Origin: Anaerotignum propionicum DSM 1682
Lineage (GTDB): Bacteria; Bacillota; Clostridia; Lachnospirales; Anaerotignaceae
Direction: 5' to 3'
Assembly (NCBI RefSeq): GCF_001561955.1
Contig: NZ_CP014223.1
Coordinates: 1,922,001-1,986,000, forward strand
Length of the DNA stretch: 64,000 nucleotides
This document shows positions 37,113-47,220 of this stretch, in pieces (position 1 is the stretch's first letter; each line of letters starts with the position of its first letter). The notes under the pieces were generated by a model. The model saw only the letters and a program-made list of their open reading frames with translations, did not search any database and had not been told where the DNA came from. Position numbers and translations under genes: made by a program.

Positions 37113-38606
37113 TTATTGAAGCTCCAAAAATATTTTTTCATAACGCACATCAGGTGGATATGTGGCAACTTTTGCATATCCATCTACAATTAATTTTGCG
37201 TTTGCCATTTTATCTCTAACCTGTTCTATATCTCTGCTATCCGGCAAATCTAACCAGACATATCGTAAGGCTCTCCCATATTTATCAACTTCAGATGTAT
37301 CCTTTTCCAAAAATACTGTTTTATCAAATAAAATTTTCTCAGTGTATTGAGACGCTTGTTCTCCAGATTCATCAACACTGCCTAATTCTGGGCAATCCAT
37401 ACCAATTAATCGAACTTTTATCTCCACACCATTATCATCTAGGACATATATTGTATCGCCATCAATAATTTTTGTAACCACAACTGGAAAGAAGTTATTT
37501 TGCTGAATTAGAATTATATCCTCTGTTTTTTGAGGATGAATTTGTATTGTTCCGTTATAATCTACAATCTCCCCAGTAAATTTATATTCTGAATCTAATA
37601 CAAATTGATTCTGATTAATCCCTATATCCTTTCCAATATAAACTTCCCAACTTTCCAAACCATTGTTTATATTTAATCGGACAGCACCGTTATCAAACTT
37701 TTCAATGCACTCTATATAACCTTCAAAACTAGTGAACTTTTCATTGCTCGTTGAAGAATTATTATTGAAAAATTCAGAATTAACTTCTGAAACTCTATCA
37801 GCACCAATGACTTTGAAAATACTCAGTATTAAAATTAAGCAAACTACTAAAATCACATAAGATTTCTTTTTCAAAGTAATACCATGAGCCTTTTTTTTAC
37901 CATCAGAGAAACCATCCTTAGTCAAGGTATCACCCATCAACATTGAATTTACTTCTCTTTCCTCTTTTACTTTGCATACGCTTTCTTTATTAACAGCTTC
38001 AAAATCTAGTTGCCCATTTAATATTCTTTTAATCTCATCCATTTGATTTTTGCTTAAAGGAGAAAAATCAAACCTTGTGGGAAACATTCTTCTTAACCTT
38101 TCCTCCAGTAATACTACATCATTTTCAATAGCATATAAACCTTCTTTATATATTACAAAATCATCGTCAAACACGTTGCCAAATTTCATAATAAAAGAGT
38201 CCCTGCTTAAATTGCAAAGTATTGCTCCATGCCCATATGTAAATAACAAGTTACCACTATATTTACCGCTTTGCTGCACAAGAGCTTGAGATTTCTTGAA
38301 TTCATTTATTAGAATAAGCGTATATTCTCTAGCTTGCTCTATCGGATTCTTCTTAGCTTCATTTGAAGTTGTATAAAACAAATTCTTATCAGCTTTACTA
38401 ACAGAATTAAGCTCCCAGTCTTTTACCTCTAAAACAACAATTCCTAGTTCAGCTTCCATAATGATGAAATCTGGGTATCTATTATTAATTCTGGCATTGA
38501 ACCAGACATAATAACTATCGGGTAATGCTGTTTTTAAAATATTAAATACCCTTTTCTCACCAACTGTTGCATCACTAGTAATAACTTTTGGATACATAAT
38601 TGCCAT
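37113..38606 (-). CDS. NERD - transmembrane - staphylococcal-nuclease fusion protein
   Basis: 497 residues, GGAGG seven bases before the ATG. Residues about 10-130 are a NERD (nuclease-related) domain: VGEKRVFNILKTALPDSYYV, RINNRYPDFIIMEAELGIVV and LEVKDWEL (acid and E-x-K). One membrane helix lies at about 250-267 (SYVILVVCLILILSIF). The C-terminus is a thermonuclease (SNase) domain: TKIIDGDTIYVLDDNGVEIK, VRLIGMDCPELG and DKYGRALRYVWL, with the catalytic arginines, aspartate and glutamate in place. The usual last helix is short; the protein stops at FLELQ. Two different nuclease folds on either side of one membrane helix is unusual. Confidence 0.85.
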   Translation of the reverse strand: MAIMYPKVITSDATVGEKRVFNILKTALPDSYYVWFNARINNRYPDFIIMEAELGIVVLEVKDWELNSVSKADKNLFYTTSNEAKKNPIEQAREYTLILINEFKKSQALVQQSGKYSGNLLFTYGHGAILCNLSRDSFIMKFGNVFDDDFVIYKEGLYAIENDVVLLEERLRRMFPTRFDFSPLSKNQMDEIKRILNGQLDFEAVNKESVCKVKEEREVNSMLMGDTLTKDGFSDGKKKAHGITLKKKSYVILVVCLILILSIFKVIGADRVSEVNSEFFNNNSSTSNEKFTSFEGYIECIEKFDNGAVRLNINNGLESWEVYIGKDIGINQNQFVLDSEYKFTGEIVDYNGTIQIHPQKTEDIILIQQNNFFPVVVTKIIDGDTIYVLDDNGVEIKVRLIGMDCPELGSVDESGEQASQYTEKILFDKTVFLEKDTSEVDKYGRALRYVWLDLPDSRDIEQVRDKMANAKLIVDGYAKVATYPPDVRYEKIFLELQ

Positions 38607-38665
38607 GTAGTTGCCTCCAATTTTAAAAAACTATCTGCCTATTCCAAAATCAGCAATTCTTTATA

Positions 38666-38872
38666 TCACTCATGTTTAGCTTGAGCTTTTAACTTAGTCT
38701 TATCGTCAGGTAAATTAAGCACATGCATTTTCCTATGGCAGTTTGGACATAACGCTACTGTATTATCAATTGTTTCGCTTCCACCCTCTGAAATCCATTC
38801 TATATGATGACACTCCAAATATGGTTTTCCTTCTTTATTATAAAAGGGGCTTCCTGACCACACAGCTGACAT
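38666..38872 (-). pseudogene. SRA-like/HNH endonuclease gene, 3' part after frameshift
   Basis: Supplies the end of the HNH domain: FYNKEGKPYLECHHIEWISE then GGSETIDNTVALCPNCHRKM. The HH pair and the second C-x2-C are the metal and catalytic residues of the HNH fold. The first C-x2-C (CQLCGQ) is in the upstream frame. One missing base in the A run 38842-38845 (minus-strand TTTT) separates them. Confidence 0.75.
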
Positions 38873-39485
38873 ATGCCGTGAGCTCTACGTTTCGCATATT
38901 CACCTACAAACGGATCTCTAATAAAAACATTACTTATAACTTTACGACTACTAACTCTATCGCTTTCATTTTGTGCAGCACGTTTTTTCAGATCAGCTAG
39001 AGATAATTTAACTGCCGCTTTTTCCTTTTCTTTAATGTATGTATCTAATGAATCTTCAGGAACAGTTTGGGAGCCTATTTGCAACTTTAACGGCAACATC
39101 CATACTTTTCTTTGAACTCCATCATCGCCTTTTTGTTTTTCCTGATAAGGTTTGCCCGCCAGAGATACAATACCACGATATATGTATTCAGTCGGCACCA
39201 GCACTTCAAATAAATGAACTTCAACGCCATTTATATCAGACTGGGCTAGTGTTTTATTCTGCATAAACATTAGATCTTGGTCTCCACTTTTCCCCATGCC
39301 TGTATAATGGAGAATGTCCCCAAAACACTTATCCTCATACAAGCCTTTTGTATGATCAGAGATTATTATTAAAGAGTTTGTTGCTTTTGACCTACGCATT
39401 CACCCATATTCCCACATTGAAATTCCCCAATGATATCTGTATGAGATACAGTTTGTCCAATTTCAAATTTGCAAAAACCAGCCAC
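38800..39485 (-). pseudogene. SRA-like/HNH type IV restriction-type gene, 5' part with frameshifts
   Basis: The natural start is a GTG at 39485 behind GGGAGGG, reading MAGFCKFEIGQTVSHTDIIG then EFQCGNMG. One base seems lost near 39400-39402, after which the frame continues as MRRSKATNSLIIISDHTKGL (ATG at 39399). LYEDKCFGDILHYTGMGKSG, QNKTLAQSDINGVEVHLFEV and a KPYQEKQKGDDG loop resemble the SRA-like domain of ScoMcrA-type HNH enzymes that read modified cytosine or phosphorothioate DNA. RRAHGICQLCGQEAPF then starts the HNH domain before a second frameshift at 38842-38845. As it stands the gene cannot make a full protein. The SRA identification is by memory of the family. Confidence 0.7.
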
Positions 39486-40063
39486 TTAAACCCTCCCTTA
39501 ACTTTTTACTTATTAGAATATCCATTGATAACAAGTGTATTTGTCAGAACTTTAATACCTTGAACACTCAAATCTAAATCACTGAAATATCTATAATAAT
39601 TTTATCATATTTTGGTATGAATTCCCATCAAATCGTTACATTTTTTAGTTTGTTTACGTTTTTATATTTTCAACCATCCCAGACTTAAATTCCATTTTCT
39701 CTGCTACAACTTCTTTCAAAATCCATAATACGTCATCAAATTCTTTCCTCTTGTAATAAAAAAATCCCGCCAAAGAAATGGCGGGTACGTAAGTTGTTAT
39801 TAAGTGTGTATTTAAACGATTCCACATCAAGGTTGAACCATTTGTCGTTATCGTGTGTTACTTATACTAGCTACTTTCCCTACTTAACGGATTTTTGTAA
39901 TTATCTATGTATAATAAGTGCTGGGGATTTCTCCTTGGCTTCTCAATTTAATTCGTATACATAATAAATGCATCTCTATCATGTATTGGGAATTTATTTT
40001 ATTCTTTTTTTAGATAAAAACACTACTTGATTAAGAACTCTATCTAAAGCAATTATAACTGAT
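39486..40063. other. Gap with gene debris and a terminator
   Basis: No intact gene. The minus strand at 39654-39757 reads YKRKEFDDVLWILKEVVAEK then MEFKSGMVENIKT-stop, apparently a stranded gene end. A strong terminator stands just upstream of it at 39758-39785. The rest shows nothing recognisable. Confidence 0.4.
39758..39785 (-). terminator. Rho-independent terminator
   Basis: Perfect stem CCCGCCA (39766-39772) / TGGCGGG (39779-39785). On the minus strand it is followed by A and seven Ts. Confidence 0.75.
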
Positions 40064-40087
40064 ATGATAGTTGCATTTGTAACAACT

Positions 40088-40345
40088 AATCATCCGCATT
40101 TGCTTCGCCACAGCCGGGCGATGCACCTGTACCAACACGGAATGGATTTGACGCTGATCCAGCAATGGCTAGGCCACGCGCAGCTCGAAACAACCTATGT
40201 CTATGCCTACGCTGATACCGAACACAAGCGCAAGGCTATGGAAAAATCCACGGCAGCAGGCAATCCGCTTCGCGGGAAACGCAGTTCCGAACGCTTTTGT
40301 GTCACCGACGAAGAAACCTTAAAGCATCTATATGGGTTAGCTTAG
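40088..40345 (+). pseudogene. Tyrosine recombinase, C-terminal remnant
   Basis: About 85 residues on the plus strand, opposite to the neighbours. HPHLLRHSRAMHLYQHGMDL, then TLIQQWLGHAQLETT and VYAYADTEHKRKA hold the H-x-x-R, the LGH histidine and the likely nucleophilic tyrosine of the XerC/D-type catalytic end. Everything before HPHLLRH is missing; the upstream sequence is AT-rich and unrelated. Base composition jumps to clearly GC-rich from about 40088, a sign of separate origin. The fragment sits at the right border of the cargo. Confidence 0.8.
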
Positions 40346-40349
40346 TTTT

Positions 40350-40590
40350 CGCGGAGTAATCATCATTTTTTTGAGCATGAATAGAACGCGATGACCGCAG
40401 CCCGATTGTAATCATTACCTTTGCCCCCCGCCGCATTTTCAAGGTGGGCGGCAATTGGCGCTTTAAAGGAAAAGTAATCAGCACCTTTCCCCTTAAAACC
40501 TCCGTGTTTCTGGCTTTATTCGGCAAAGTGCTGATTACTCAAATGTACTGATTACCAGATTAATCAGTAAGTGATGATTATCTTGGCAAG
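40350..40590. repeat. Array of GTAATCA / TGATTAC repeats
   Basis: GTAATCA at 40356-40362, 40408-40414 and 40474-40480; the inverse TGATTAC at 40532-40538 and 40549-40555, with looser copies to about 40580. AGTAATCAGCAC (40473-40484) and GTGCTGATTACT (40528-40539) form a perfect 12-bp inverted repeat. It lies just after the tyrosine recombinase remnant, as expected for recombinase-binding sites or an element end. Confidence 0.6.
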
Positions 40591-40723
40591 CAATGACTGC
40601 CAGTACACACTGGCAGGCGCTTGTTGGAGAAGTATCCCCAATCCCCACTAAAACACAATCAGTCTCTGATGTGTTTTTAATACTCTCATTTTGAGAGTAG
40701 CAGCACCTTGCTTCGCTTGCGGT
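40591..40723 (-). other. Short gap after the relaxase gene
   Basis: Contains small inverted repeats (GCCAGTACACACTGGC near 40600; TACTCTCATTTTGAGAGTA near 40680). The second may serve as a weak terminator for the relaxase gene. Confidence 0.35.
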
Positions 40724-42106
40724 TTATAAGGACTGCTCAGCTTTTTTCTTTTGCTGGTGTTCCTCTTTTTCATCAAACTCAAGGAGCTGCTCTACATTGG
40801 CTTTCGCATTCAAAATTTCCTGCATTTCTTTTTTCAAAGAATTATATTTAGAGTATGCCTTTTTCTTCTCGGTAAAGAGAGTAGCATACTCTATTTTTAG
40901 GTCTGCCATCTTTGGGAGCTTGCTTAAACCCACCTCTTTAAAATAATTTTTAGCGGCTTGGTGGAGCAGAATTTCAGTAATATTTTCTTCTTTGAATTTA
41001 GAAGAATATCCAGATTTTTTGTAATCCTCATAAACAGCCTTTGTTTTTGCAAAGTCGATAATATTTTTCTGCAAAATAGATATTTCTGCCATCTGTTTTT
41101 CAGCAGATTTTAAGCTGTCAGAAACGCGGGAAAACTCGTTTATAATGACCTCGGCTTTTGCCCTTAAATCTTCATAATTTAGCAAGTTGTTTTCGGTTAG
41201 ATAGTTCATCGTTTTTGCAAGCTGTTTAAGATTGAAAGTCTTTGCCCAACGCTCATATCCGGCGCCTTTTTTCTGACTGATTTTAGACTGCAAATCAATG
41301 ACAAGATTAACTTTTTTATCGTTATATTTACGAACTCTTTTTTGTGGCTTATGCTCCTTTTTACCCTCGATAACTTCTCTTAAATTATTCTCTTGATAAC
41401 TTTTTCCAAGTGACCGTAAACGTATAAATTTCCTTTGTCCAGCACCCTTAAAGGCGAGATTTATTCCTGTCTTAATTTCAAAGCCTTTAGACTTCATTTT
41501 GCTAAAAAACTCATCTAAGTTTTCCGGTTTTTCCGCTAAGACTTCATCAATGGCAAGCCGCAATTTATCAGAGAAATTAAGTGGCTTTTCCTCCTCTAGC
41601 CAACTGCCATAATTTTTTGATTTTCCCCTTGGATTTTCTATAATAGACAGACCATTTTGCAAGCAAAGTAAGTCATTTGTTTTTTGAATTGCTTTGGTAG
41701 AATTCCAAAAGTTTCTAAACTTCTTCTTGCAGTTTAGATTAGTAGAGTTCCAAATGATGTGATTATGAATATGGGACTTATCTATATGGGTAGCTACAAT
41801 AAATGCGTGGTTACCCTTTGTTACTTTTTCTGCTAATTGGTAGCCAATTTGATTGGCAAGCTCCGGAGAGATTTCCCCTGGCTTAAAAGACTGCCTAAGC
41901 TGATAAGCGATTACATCATTCTTTTGTATTCTGCCTGTTTTTTGTAGGTAAATTTGCTTGGATAAGAGAAACTGACTATCCACTAAATCAGCATCACACA
42001 TAAAGCTACTGACTAATTCTCCACTATTGGTTTTGTCAGGGTTTTTAGCATAATCGGTTCTATCTGCAAGGCACTGGGTAAGGGTTTTACCCTTGTTGAT
42101 GTGCAT
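40724..42106 (-). CDS. Relaxase, MOBP type (MobA/MobL-like)
   Basis: 460 residues from the first ATG at 42106. Relaxase signatures are YAKNPDKTN near the N-terminus (candidate tyrosine) and the metal-binding triad HIDKSHIHNHIIWNS. A long helical C-terminus follows. The family normally begins M-ATTRIIP-MHINKGKT. Here the bases coding ATTRIIP are present upstream of 42106, but the expected start codon (42128-42130) reads ATC behind AGGAG. Translation may begin at ATC inefficiently or at 42106, with loss of eight residues. It nicks oriT and leads the DNA. It follows MobC in the same operon. Confidence 0.88.
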   Translation of the reverse strand: MHINKGKTLTQCLADRTDYAKNPDKTNSGELVSSFMCDADLVDSQFLLSKQIYLQKTGRIQKNDVIAYQLRQSFKPGEISPELANQIGYQLAEKVTKGNHAFIVATHIDKSHIHNHIIWNSTNLNCKKKFRNFWNSTKAIQKTNDLLCLQNGLSIIENPRGKSKNYGSWLEEEKPLNFSDKLRLAIDEVLAEKPENLDEFFSKMKSKGFEIKTGINLAFKGAGQRKFIRLRSLGKSYQENNLREVIEGKKEHKPQKRVRKYNDKKVNLVIDLQSKISQKKGAGYERWAKTFNLKQLAKTMNYLTENNLLNYEDLRAKAEVIINEFSRVSDSLKSAEKQMAEISILQKNIIDFAKTKAVYEDYKKSGYSSKFKEENITEILLHQAAKNYFKEVGLSKLPKMADLKIEYATLFTEKKKAYSKYNSLKKEMQEILNAKANVEQLLEFDEKEEHQQKKKAEQSL

Positions 42107-42141
42107 TGGAATAATTCGTGTCGTGGCGATAAAATCATCTC

Positions 42142-42483
42142 CTATTTTTCATCAGCAAAAAGATCATTTATAAAGCTGCGAATACCCTCTTTAATTGCCT
42201 TTATATCACCGCTCAAGACCTCAATATCATCAATATAAATATTGCCTGTTTCGTTGGCTCTTTTGGTAAGCTGATTAAGGTTGTTGCCTATGCGTGAAAG
42301 CTCCACGGTGAGCCTATTTAATGGCTCCATATCCAGTTCTATCATATAACCGTAAATAGCCATACGGCGAAGATATGCACCTAAATTATTGGTGCCGATT
42401 AACTCCATTTTTGCATCTATGATTTTGCGTTCCTGCTCATCAACCATAAAATGCAGCTGTATTTTTCGTGTTCTATTTGCCAT
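42142..42483 (-). CDS. mobC: Relaxosome protein MobC
   Basis: 113 residues. An N-terminal ribbon-type start, NRTRKIQLHFMVDEQERKII, is followed by GAYLRRMAIYGYMIELDME, LSRIGNNLNQLTKRANETG and a final helix. This is the bacterial mobilisation protein MobC pattern that helps the relaxase bind and melt oriT. It lies upstream of the relaxase gene with a gap of 11-35 bases depending on which relaxase start is used. oriT is probably near this pair, but I did not find a site I could support. Confidence 0.88.
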   Translation of the reverse strand: MANRTRKIQLHFMVDEQERKIIDAKMELIGTNNLGAYLRRMAIYGYMIELDMEPLNRLTVELSRIGNNLNQLTKRANETGNIYIDDIEVLSGDIKAIKEGIRSFINDLFADEK

Positions 42484-42545
42484 AAATCCTCCCTAAAAAA
42501 TAAGGCTACCTCCGAAGAAGTAGCCTATAATATGATGATTAACTT

Positions 42546-42833
42546 TTAAACTTGTCGTAGCTTTCTTGTAACGCAATCTACACCATTTAGAAGGAGGTTT
42601 GCCAAGCCAAACAGTCCGATTTCACTGAATACAAGGCAGAGAAGCAACAATCCTTTTGCCTGTTCCCACTGGGCAAACCCCATAGCCAAACATACAAGGG
42701 TAAATAGAAACAGTAGTGAAGAAATTGTACCAATAATTGTTCCGCTGACTACGGTTATCAATCGACAACCTAAGCTTAATACGGTTAAAATTGCGATGAT
42801 GGGAAATAGCAATATTTTAAATAAAGTCCTCAT
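42546..42833 (-). CDS. CD1845-like small membrane protein
   Basis: 95 residues with three hydrophobic segments (ILLFPIIAILTVLSLG, IIGTISSLLFLFTLVCLAMG, LLLLCLVFSEIGLFGLANLL) and a basic tail. Matches the small membrane protein regularly found before MobC in Tn1549-like elements (called CD1845 family). First gene behind the promoter at 42870-42898. Function unknown. Confidence 0.8.
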   Translation of the reverse strand: MRTLFKILLFPIIAILTVLSLGCRLITVVSGTIIGTISSLLFLFTLVCLAMGFAQWEQAKGLLLLCLVFSEIGLFGLANLLLNGVDCVTRKLRQV

Positions 42834-42869
42834 TTTTTCGACCTCCTTGACGTTTGCTTTTCTATCTTC

Positions 42870-42898
42870 ATTCTATCGCTTTAGAGCATTAAAGTCAA
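42870..42898 (-). promoter_or_regulatory. Promoter of the mobilization operon with embedded palindrome
   Basis: Minus strand TTGACT (42893-42898), 17 bases, TAGAAT (42870-42875), with CTTTA-N6-TAAAG in the -35/spacer region. Nearly the same as 9216-9244. Confidence 0.7.
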
Positions 42899-42994
42899 TA
42901 TGGAAGCATAAATATTCTGATAAAAAAATAAAGGAATGGTCTGCAAAAAACAAACCATTCCTTGTTTGATTTTGCAGTCTACATGAAGGGATAG

Positions 42995-45900
42995 TTATCT
43001 TTCTTCATAAGACTTTTTTTGGCTTTCGGTTGTGCCGTCATCGGCTCGGATTTCTTCTTTGAAATCCTTGAGTATCTTTAGAACAGATGGCTTTTTCTCC
43101 TGTTCGGTTTCGGTATGATCGGCTTCTTCTTCCTCCTTTTCTGCATTGTCAAGCTCGATATTAAGCTGTGTAAGCCGTGTCTGTTTTTCCTTATATTCCT
43201 GCTCTTTGGGAAAAGGGGTATCCACCTCAGACTGTGCTGCTGCCTGCTCGGCATTTAGGTTTTCTAAACGGTTTTTGAGGTTGTCAATGGTTTTAGGCAT
43301 ATTTTCAAGAGCATTGTTAATACGCACAATATTACCTGTAATATTGTTCTCCAGTTCTGCTATATGTGTGATATTGTTTTTCATTGCAATCCTAAATGTG
43401 CCATTGTCAATATACAGGGTCATTGAAAACCCTCTAAACTCACCAAGTTTCACTCTATCCTCGGGGTTTAGGATAGCCTTACAAGCCTGTAAAACAGCTT
43501 CCCCGGCAGCTTTTCTTTCAGTATATAGTTTGCCTTTAACGGTCATAGAAAAGCTATCTTCAGCTATGGGGTGAGCCTGTACCAACTTGTAATCCTTGGT
43601 TAGTCCATCTATGCGTTCCACAGTCTTTTTAATCTCCTGTGGGTAGTATTTGATGAGCCTATCCTCCATATCGTATTTCTGACTTTGGTGGTTAGAACGC
43701 AATAGCTTGAGCTTTGCAACAGCAATATCGAGATCCATCTTTTCCTTAATTCTTGGGTCACCGGTGGCGAGTGCTTTAACCTCAGCATAAGAAAGCGCCG
43801 TAGCATCAATATCATCTGCACTACGGGCAGGCGATTTACTGGTGAAGATCTGACCGATAAACCTTTGTTTATTTTCGATCAGCGACCAGTTGTAGGCATC
43901 AAAAGTATTTTCTGTGACATACTTGAAGATTTTAACCTCTTTATTCTCATTACCTTGCCTTATAATTCTTCCCTCACGCTGCTCCAAATCCGCCGGACGC
44001 CACGGGCAGTCTGTGTGATGAAGTGCCACTAATTTCCGCTGGACATTCGTGCCGGCACCCATTTTTTGTGTTGAACCAATCAGCACACGAACATCACCAC
44101 TTCGCACCTTTGCGAAAAGCTCAGCCTTTTGTTGCTCGGTGTTGGCATCGTGAATAAACTTGATTTCTTCCGGTGGGACACCTTTTTCCATCAGCTTGTT
44201 TTTAATATCATCATACACATTAAAAGTACCGTCATAATGGGGAGTGGAGAGGTCGCAAAAGATTAGCTGTGCTCCTCTGGTATCGATACTTTGCTCCCAA
44301 ATGTCGAATACATTGTTTACACAGGTATTGATTTTACTGTTTTCATCATCGGAGAGCAGATCATTTTGTAGCCTTTGGTCAAGTGCCAGCTTTCTACCAT
44401 CAGAAGTAATCCGCAGCATATTATCCACATTAGGCTCTACCTCTTTTTTTCGAACGCTATTTGTTCTGTCTGCAAGGTCTTTTACCATTTCCCTTTGAAA
44501 CTCGGAGGGCTTGGTTACAACGGTTGTGTGATGTGCTATGGGGACAGGTAGGTTTAGCATATCAGCGGTTTGAATATCTGCTGCACCTTTCCAAATGTTA
44601 ATCAGCTCTGGAAGATTGAAAAATTTTGCAAAGCGTGTCTTAGCACGAAAACCCGTGCCCTCCGGAGCAAGTTCAATAGCGGTGACCTTTTCACCAAAGT
44701 TGGCAGCCCAGCTATCAAAATGGGTTAAATCAAGCCTTTGAAGGGTTCCATATTGTAAATATCTCATCATTGTGTAGAGTTCCGTCATTGAGTTACTCAC
44801 GGGGGTTCCAGTGGCAAAAACAACACCTTTACCGCCTGTCAACTCGTCCATATAACGGCACTTAGTAAACATATCGGTAGATTTTTGTGCTTCACTTTGT
44901 CCGATACCGGCAACATTACGCATTTTTGTTTGAAGAAACAAATTTTTAAAAAGGTGTCCCTCATCTACATAGAGCTTATCTACCCCCAATTCTTCAAAGG
45001 TTACTACGCTGTCCTTGCGTTCTTGCGAGGACAATTTTTCAAGCCTTGTTTCAAGACTTTTCTTCGTTTTCTCAAGCTGTTTTACGGTATAGCGTTCACC
45101 ATTTTGACTTTTTGCATCCTGTATTGCAAAGAGAATTTCATCAATTTGTGTCTTTAGGATTTCCTCCTGCCTTGCTACCGATAGAGGAATTTTCTCGAAT
45201 TGAGAATGCCCGATAACCACAATATCAAAATCGCCTGTGGCAATACGAGAGCAGAATTTCTTGCGGTTCGCAGGCTCAAAGTCCTTCTTTGTGGCAATAA
45301 GGACATTTGCACCAGGATATAAGGTAAGAATATCTCCACCCATCTGTTCAGTTAGATGATTGGGCACAACAAATAGAGACTTCTGTTGCAAACCAAGTCT
45401 TTTACCCTCCATGGCACTTGCCACCATGGTAAAACTTTTCCCAGCGCCAACCACATGAGCAAGGAGGGTGTTACCACCGTAAAGGGTACGAGCTACGGCG
45501 TTACTTTGGTGTGAATTTAGCTTAATGATTGGGTTCATACCATCAAATTTAATATGCTGACCATCAAACTCACGAGGACGGATAGAGTTGTAAATTTCAT
45601 TGTATTTCTTTGCCAAAACATCTCGACGCTGTGGGTCTTTCCATATCCATTCCTTAAAGGCTTCACCGATGGCTTCCTGCTTTTGCTGTGCTAGGGTGGT
45701 TTCTTTACCATTTAGCACTCGTTTTTCCTTGCCGTCATCATCAATGACGGTATCAAAAACACGCACATCACGAAGATTTAAGCTATCCTCTATAATCTGA
45801 TAGGCATTTTTGCGTTTTGTGCCATAGGTGGCAAGGGCACGAGGGTTTGCCCTATCCTCCATTTTCCCCTTAACATTCCACTCGCTTGTATGCTTTGAAT

Positions 45901-47220
45901 ACATAACATCAATCCTGCTACTATGCATATAACGTGGAGTGCCTAAAACTTCAAACATAAACTGCTTATAGTATTCTGGGTCTACCCAAGTCGCACCAAT
46001 GCGAACATCAATCTCAGCTGCGGATAAATCCTTTGGCTGTATTTTTGTAAGCATATCTAAGTTGACTTGATACTGCGGATTATCTGAAACAGATAGCCTT
46101 GCAATGGCAAGCTTTTCACGGACATTGCCTGATAGATATTCATCAGCTGTTTGCCAGCCAATAAGGTTATTGTCTGCATCACTTAAAGGGTCTTTGAAGA
46201 TAATCCCTTTTAAATCCTCAATGATAACAGGTATGTTATCCTCTCCACCTAAAAGCTGTGCCATAAAACCAATATCCACACGGGCTTTTTCAGAAATAGA
46301 TACTGCCAGCGCTTCCGTAGGAGTATCAACAGCGGTAACCTTAACCGATTGTTTTATGGTGCGTTTGGTGAACATATCAGCTTTGGCTTTTAGATTGCCA
46401 TTCTCGTCCAATTGCTCCAAAGAGCAAAGGAGCGGATAGGAAACATCATCTGCAAAGGCTTGCTTATTAGCTTTGCTGTTAATCAGCCCAAATTTCTTAT
46501 TAAAATCGTCATAAATTATATTTAATGTTAGCTGTGCCTTTTGCAACTCTTCGTCAGAACATTCCTCCAACTGCATTTCAATGATCTCTCTGGTTTTATC
46601 ACGAATGCTAAGTAAGGCACTTACTCGCTTTTCTGCTGTATCAGACAGAGAAACAGGCTTCATTCTGCTATTTTCTCTATAATATAGCTTGTCATCAATA
46701 AACGCATAGCTGAAATTTCGCACATCGGGAGTGGCTTCAATAGTGGTAACTTCTTTTTCTCCATCTATAACGGTAACAGGGTCTTTTAGCAGTGCTTTAT
46801 CGGGTGATAGAATGTGGAGTATTGCTTGTTCAAGCTGTTGTGTAAGGGGAATTTCATGGTTTGGAACACAGGTGGCTTCCATTCCAAAAGGACCCGATAC
46901 CATTTTCATGCTGCCCATAATCATTTGAGGGTTTTCCTCAAAGTATTTATTGACTGTAATACCGTCCTCAGTTTCGCCAAGCTCTACCCAAGAAGGTAAA
47001 CGCTCCGGTGCGTGGTCACGCTTTTGGAGGAAAATAATATCACTGGTGACTTCCGTTCCTGCGTTGGCTTTAAAGGCTGTGTTAGGCAGTCTGATAGCCC
47101 CCAGCAGGTCGGCTCTCCCAGCAAGGTGTTTTCTCACTTCACTGCTTGCTTTATCAAGCGTGCCTTTAGAAGTAATAAAGGCCACTACACCGCCACTTCT
47201 AACCTTATCAAGGGATTTTC
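42995..47220 (-). CDS. Giant ICE methylase-helicase, second exon (SNF2 helicase part)
   Basis: 1408 codons including the stop. The frame continues from exon 1 after removal of the group II intron, giving FFG-KSLDKVRSGGVVAFITSK across the junction. The combined coding length is exactly divisible by three (8859 bases, 2952 residues). SNF2/SF2 motifs are LLAHVVGAGKSFTMVASAM, KLYVDEGHLFKN, VVFATGTPVSNSMTELY, IGSTQKMGAGTNVQRKL and QREGRIIRQGNENKEV. The C-terminus is coiled coil and charged. Such 2500-3000-residue proteins are a hallmark of Tn1549-type elements and are thought to protect or process incoming DNA. Without splicing this half has no start of its own except internal ATGs. Confidence 0.9.

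Noticed and set aside
40302-40526. 74-residue minus-strand frame
   Set aside because: Lies across the recombinase remnant and the repeat array; no ribosome site or domain.
40591-42900. oriT
   Set aside because: Expected near MobC and the relaxase, but no inverted repeat with a nick-site match could be supported by eye.
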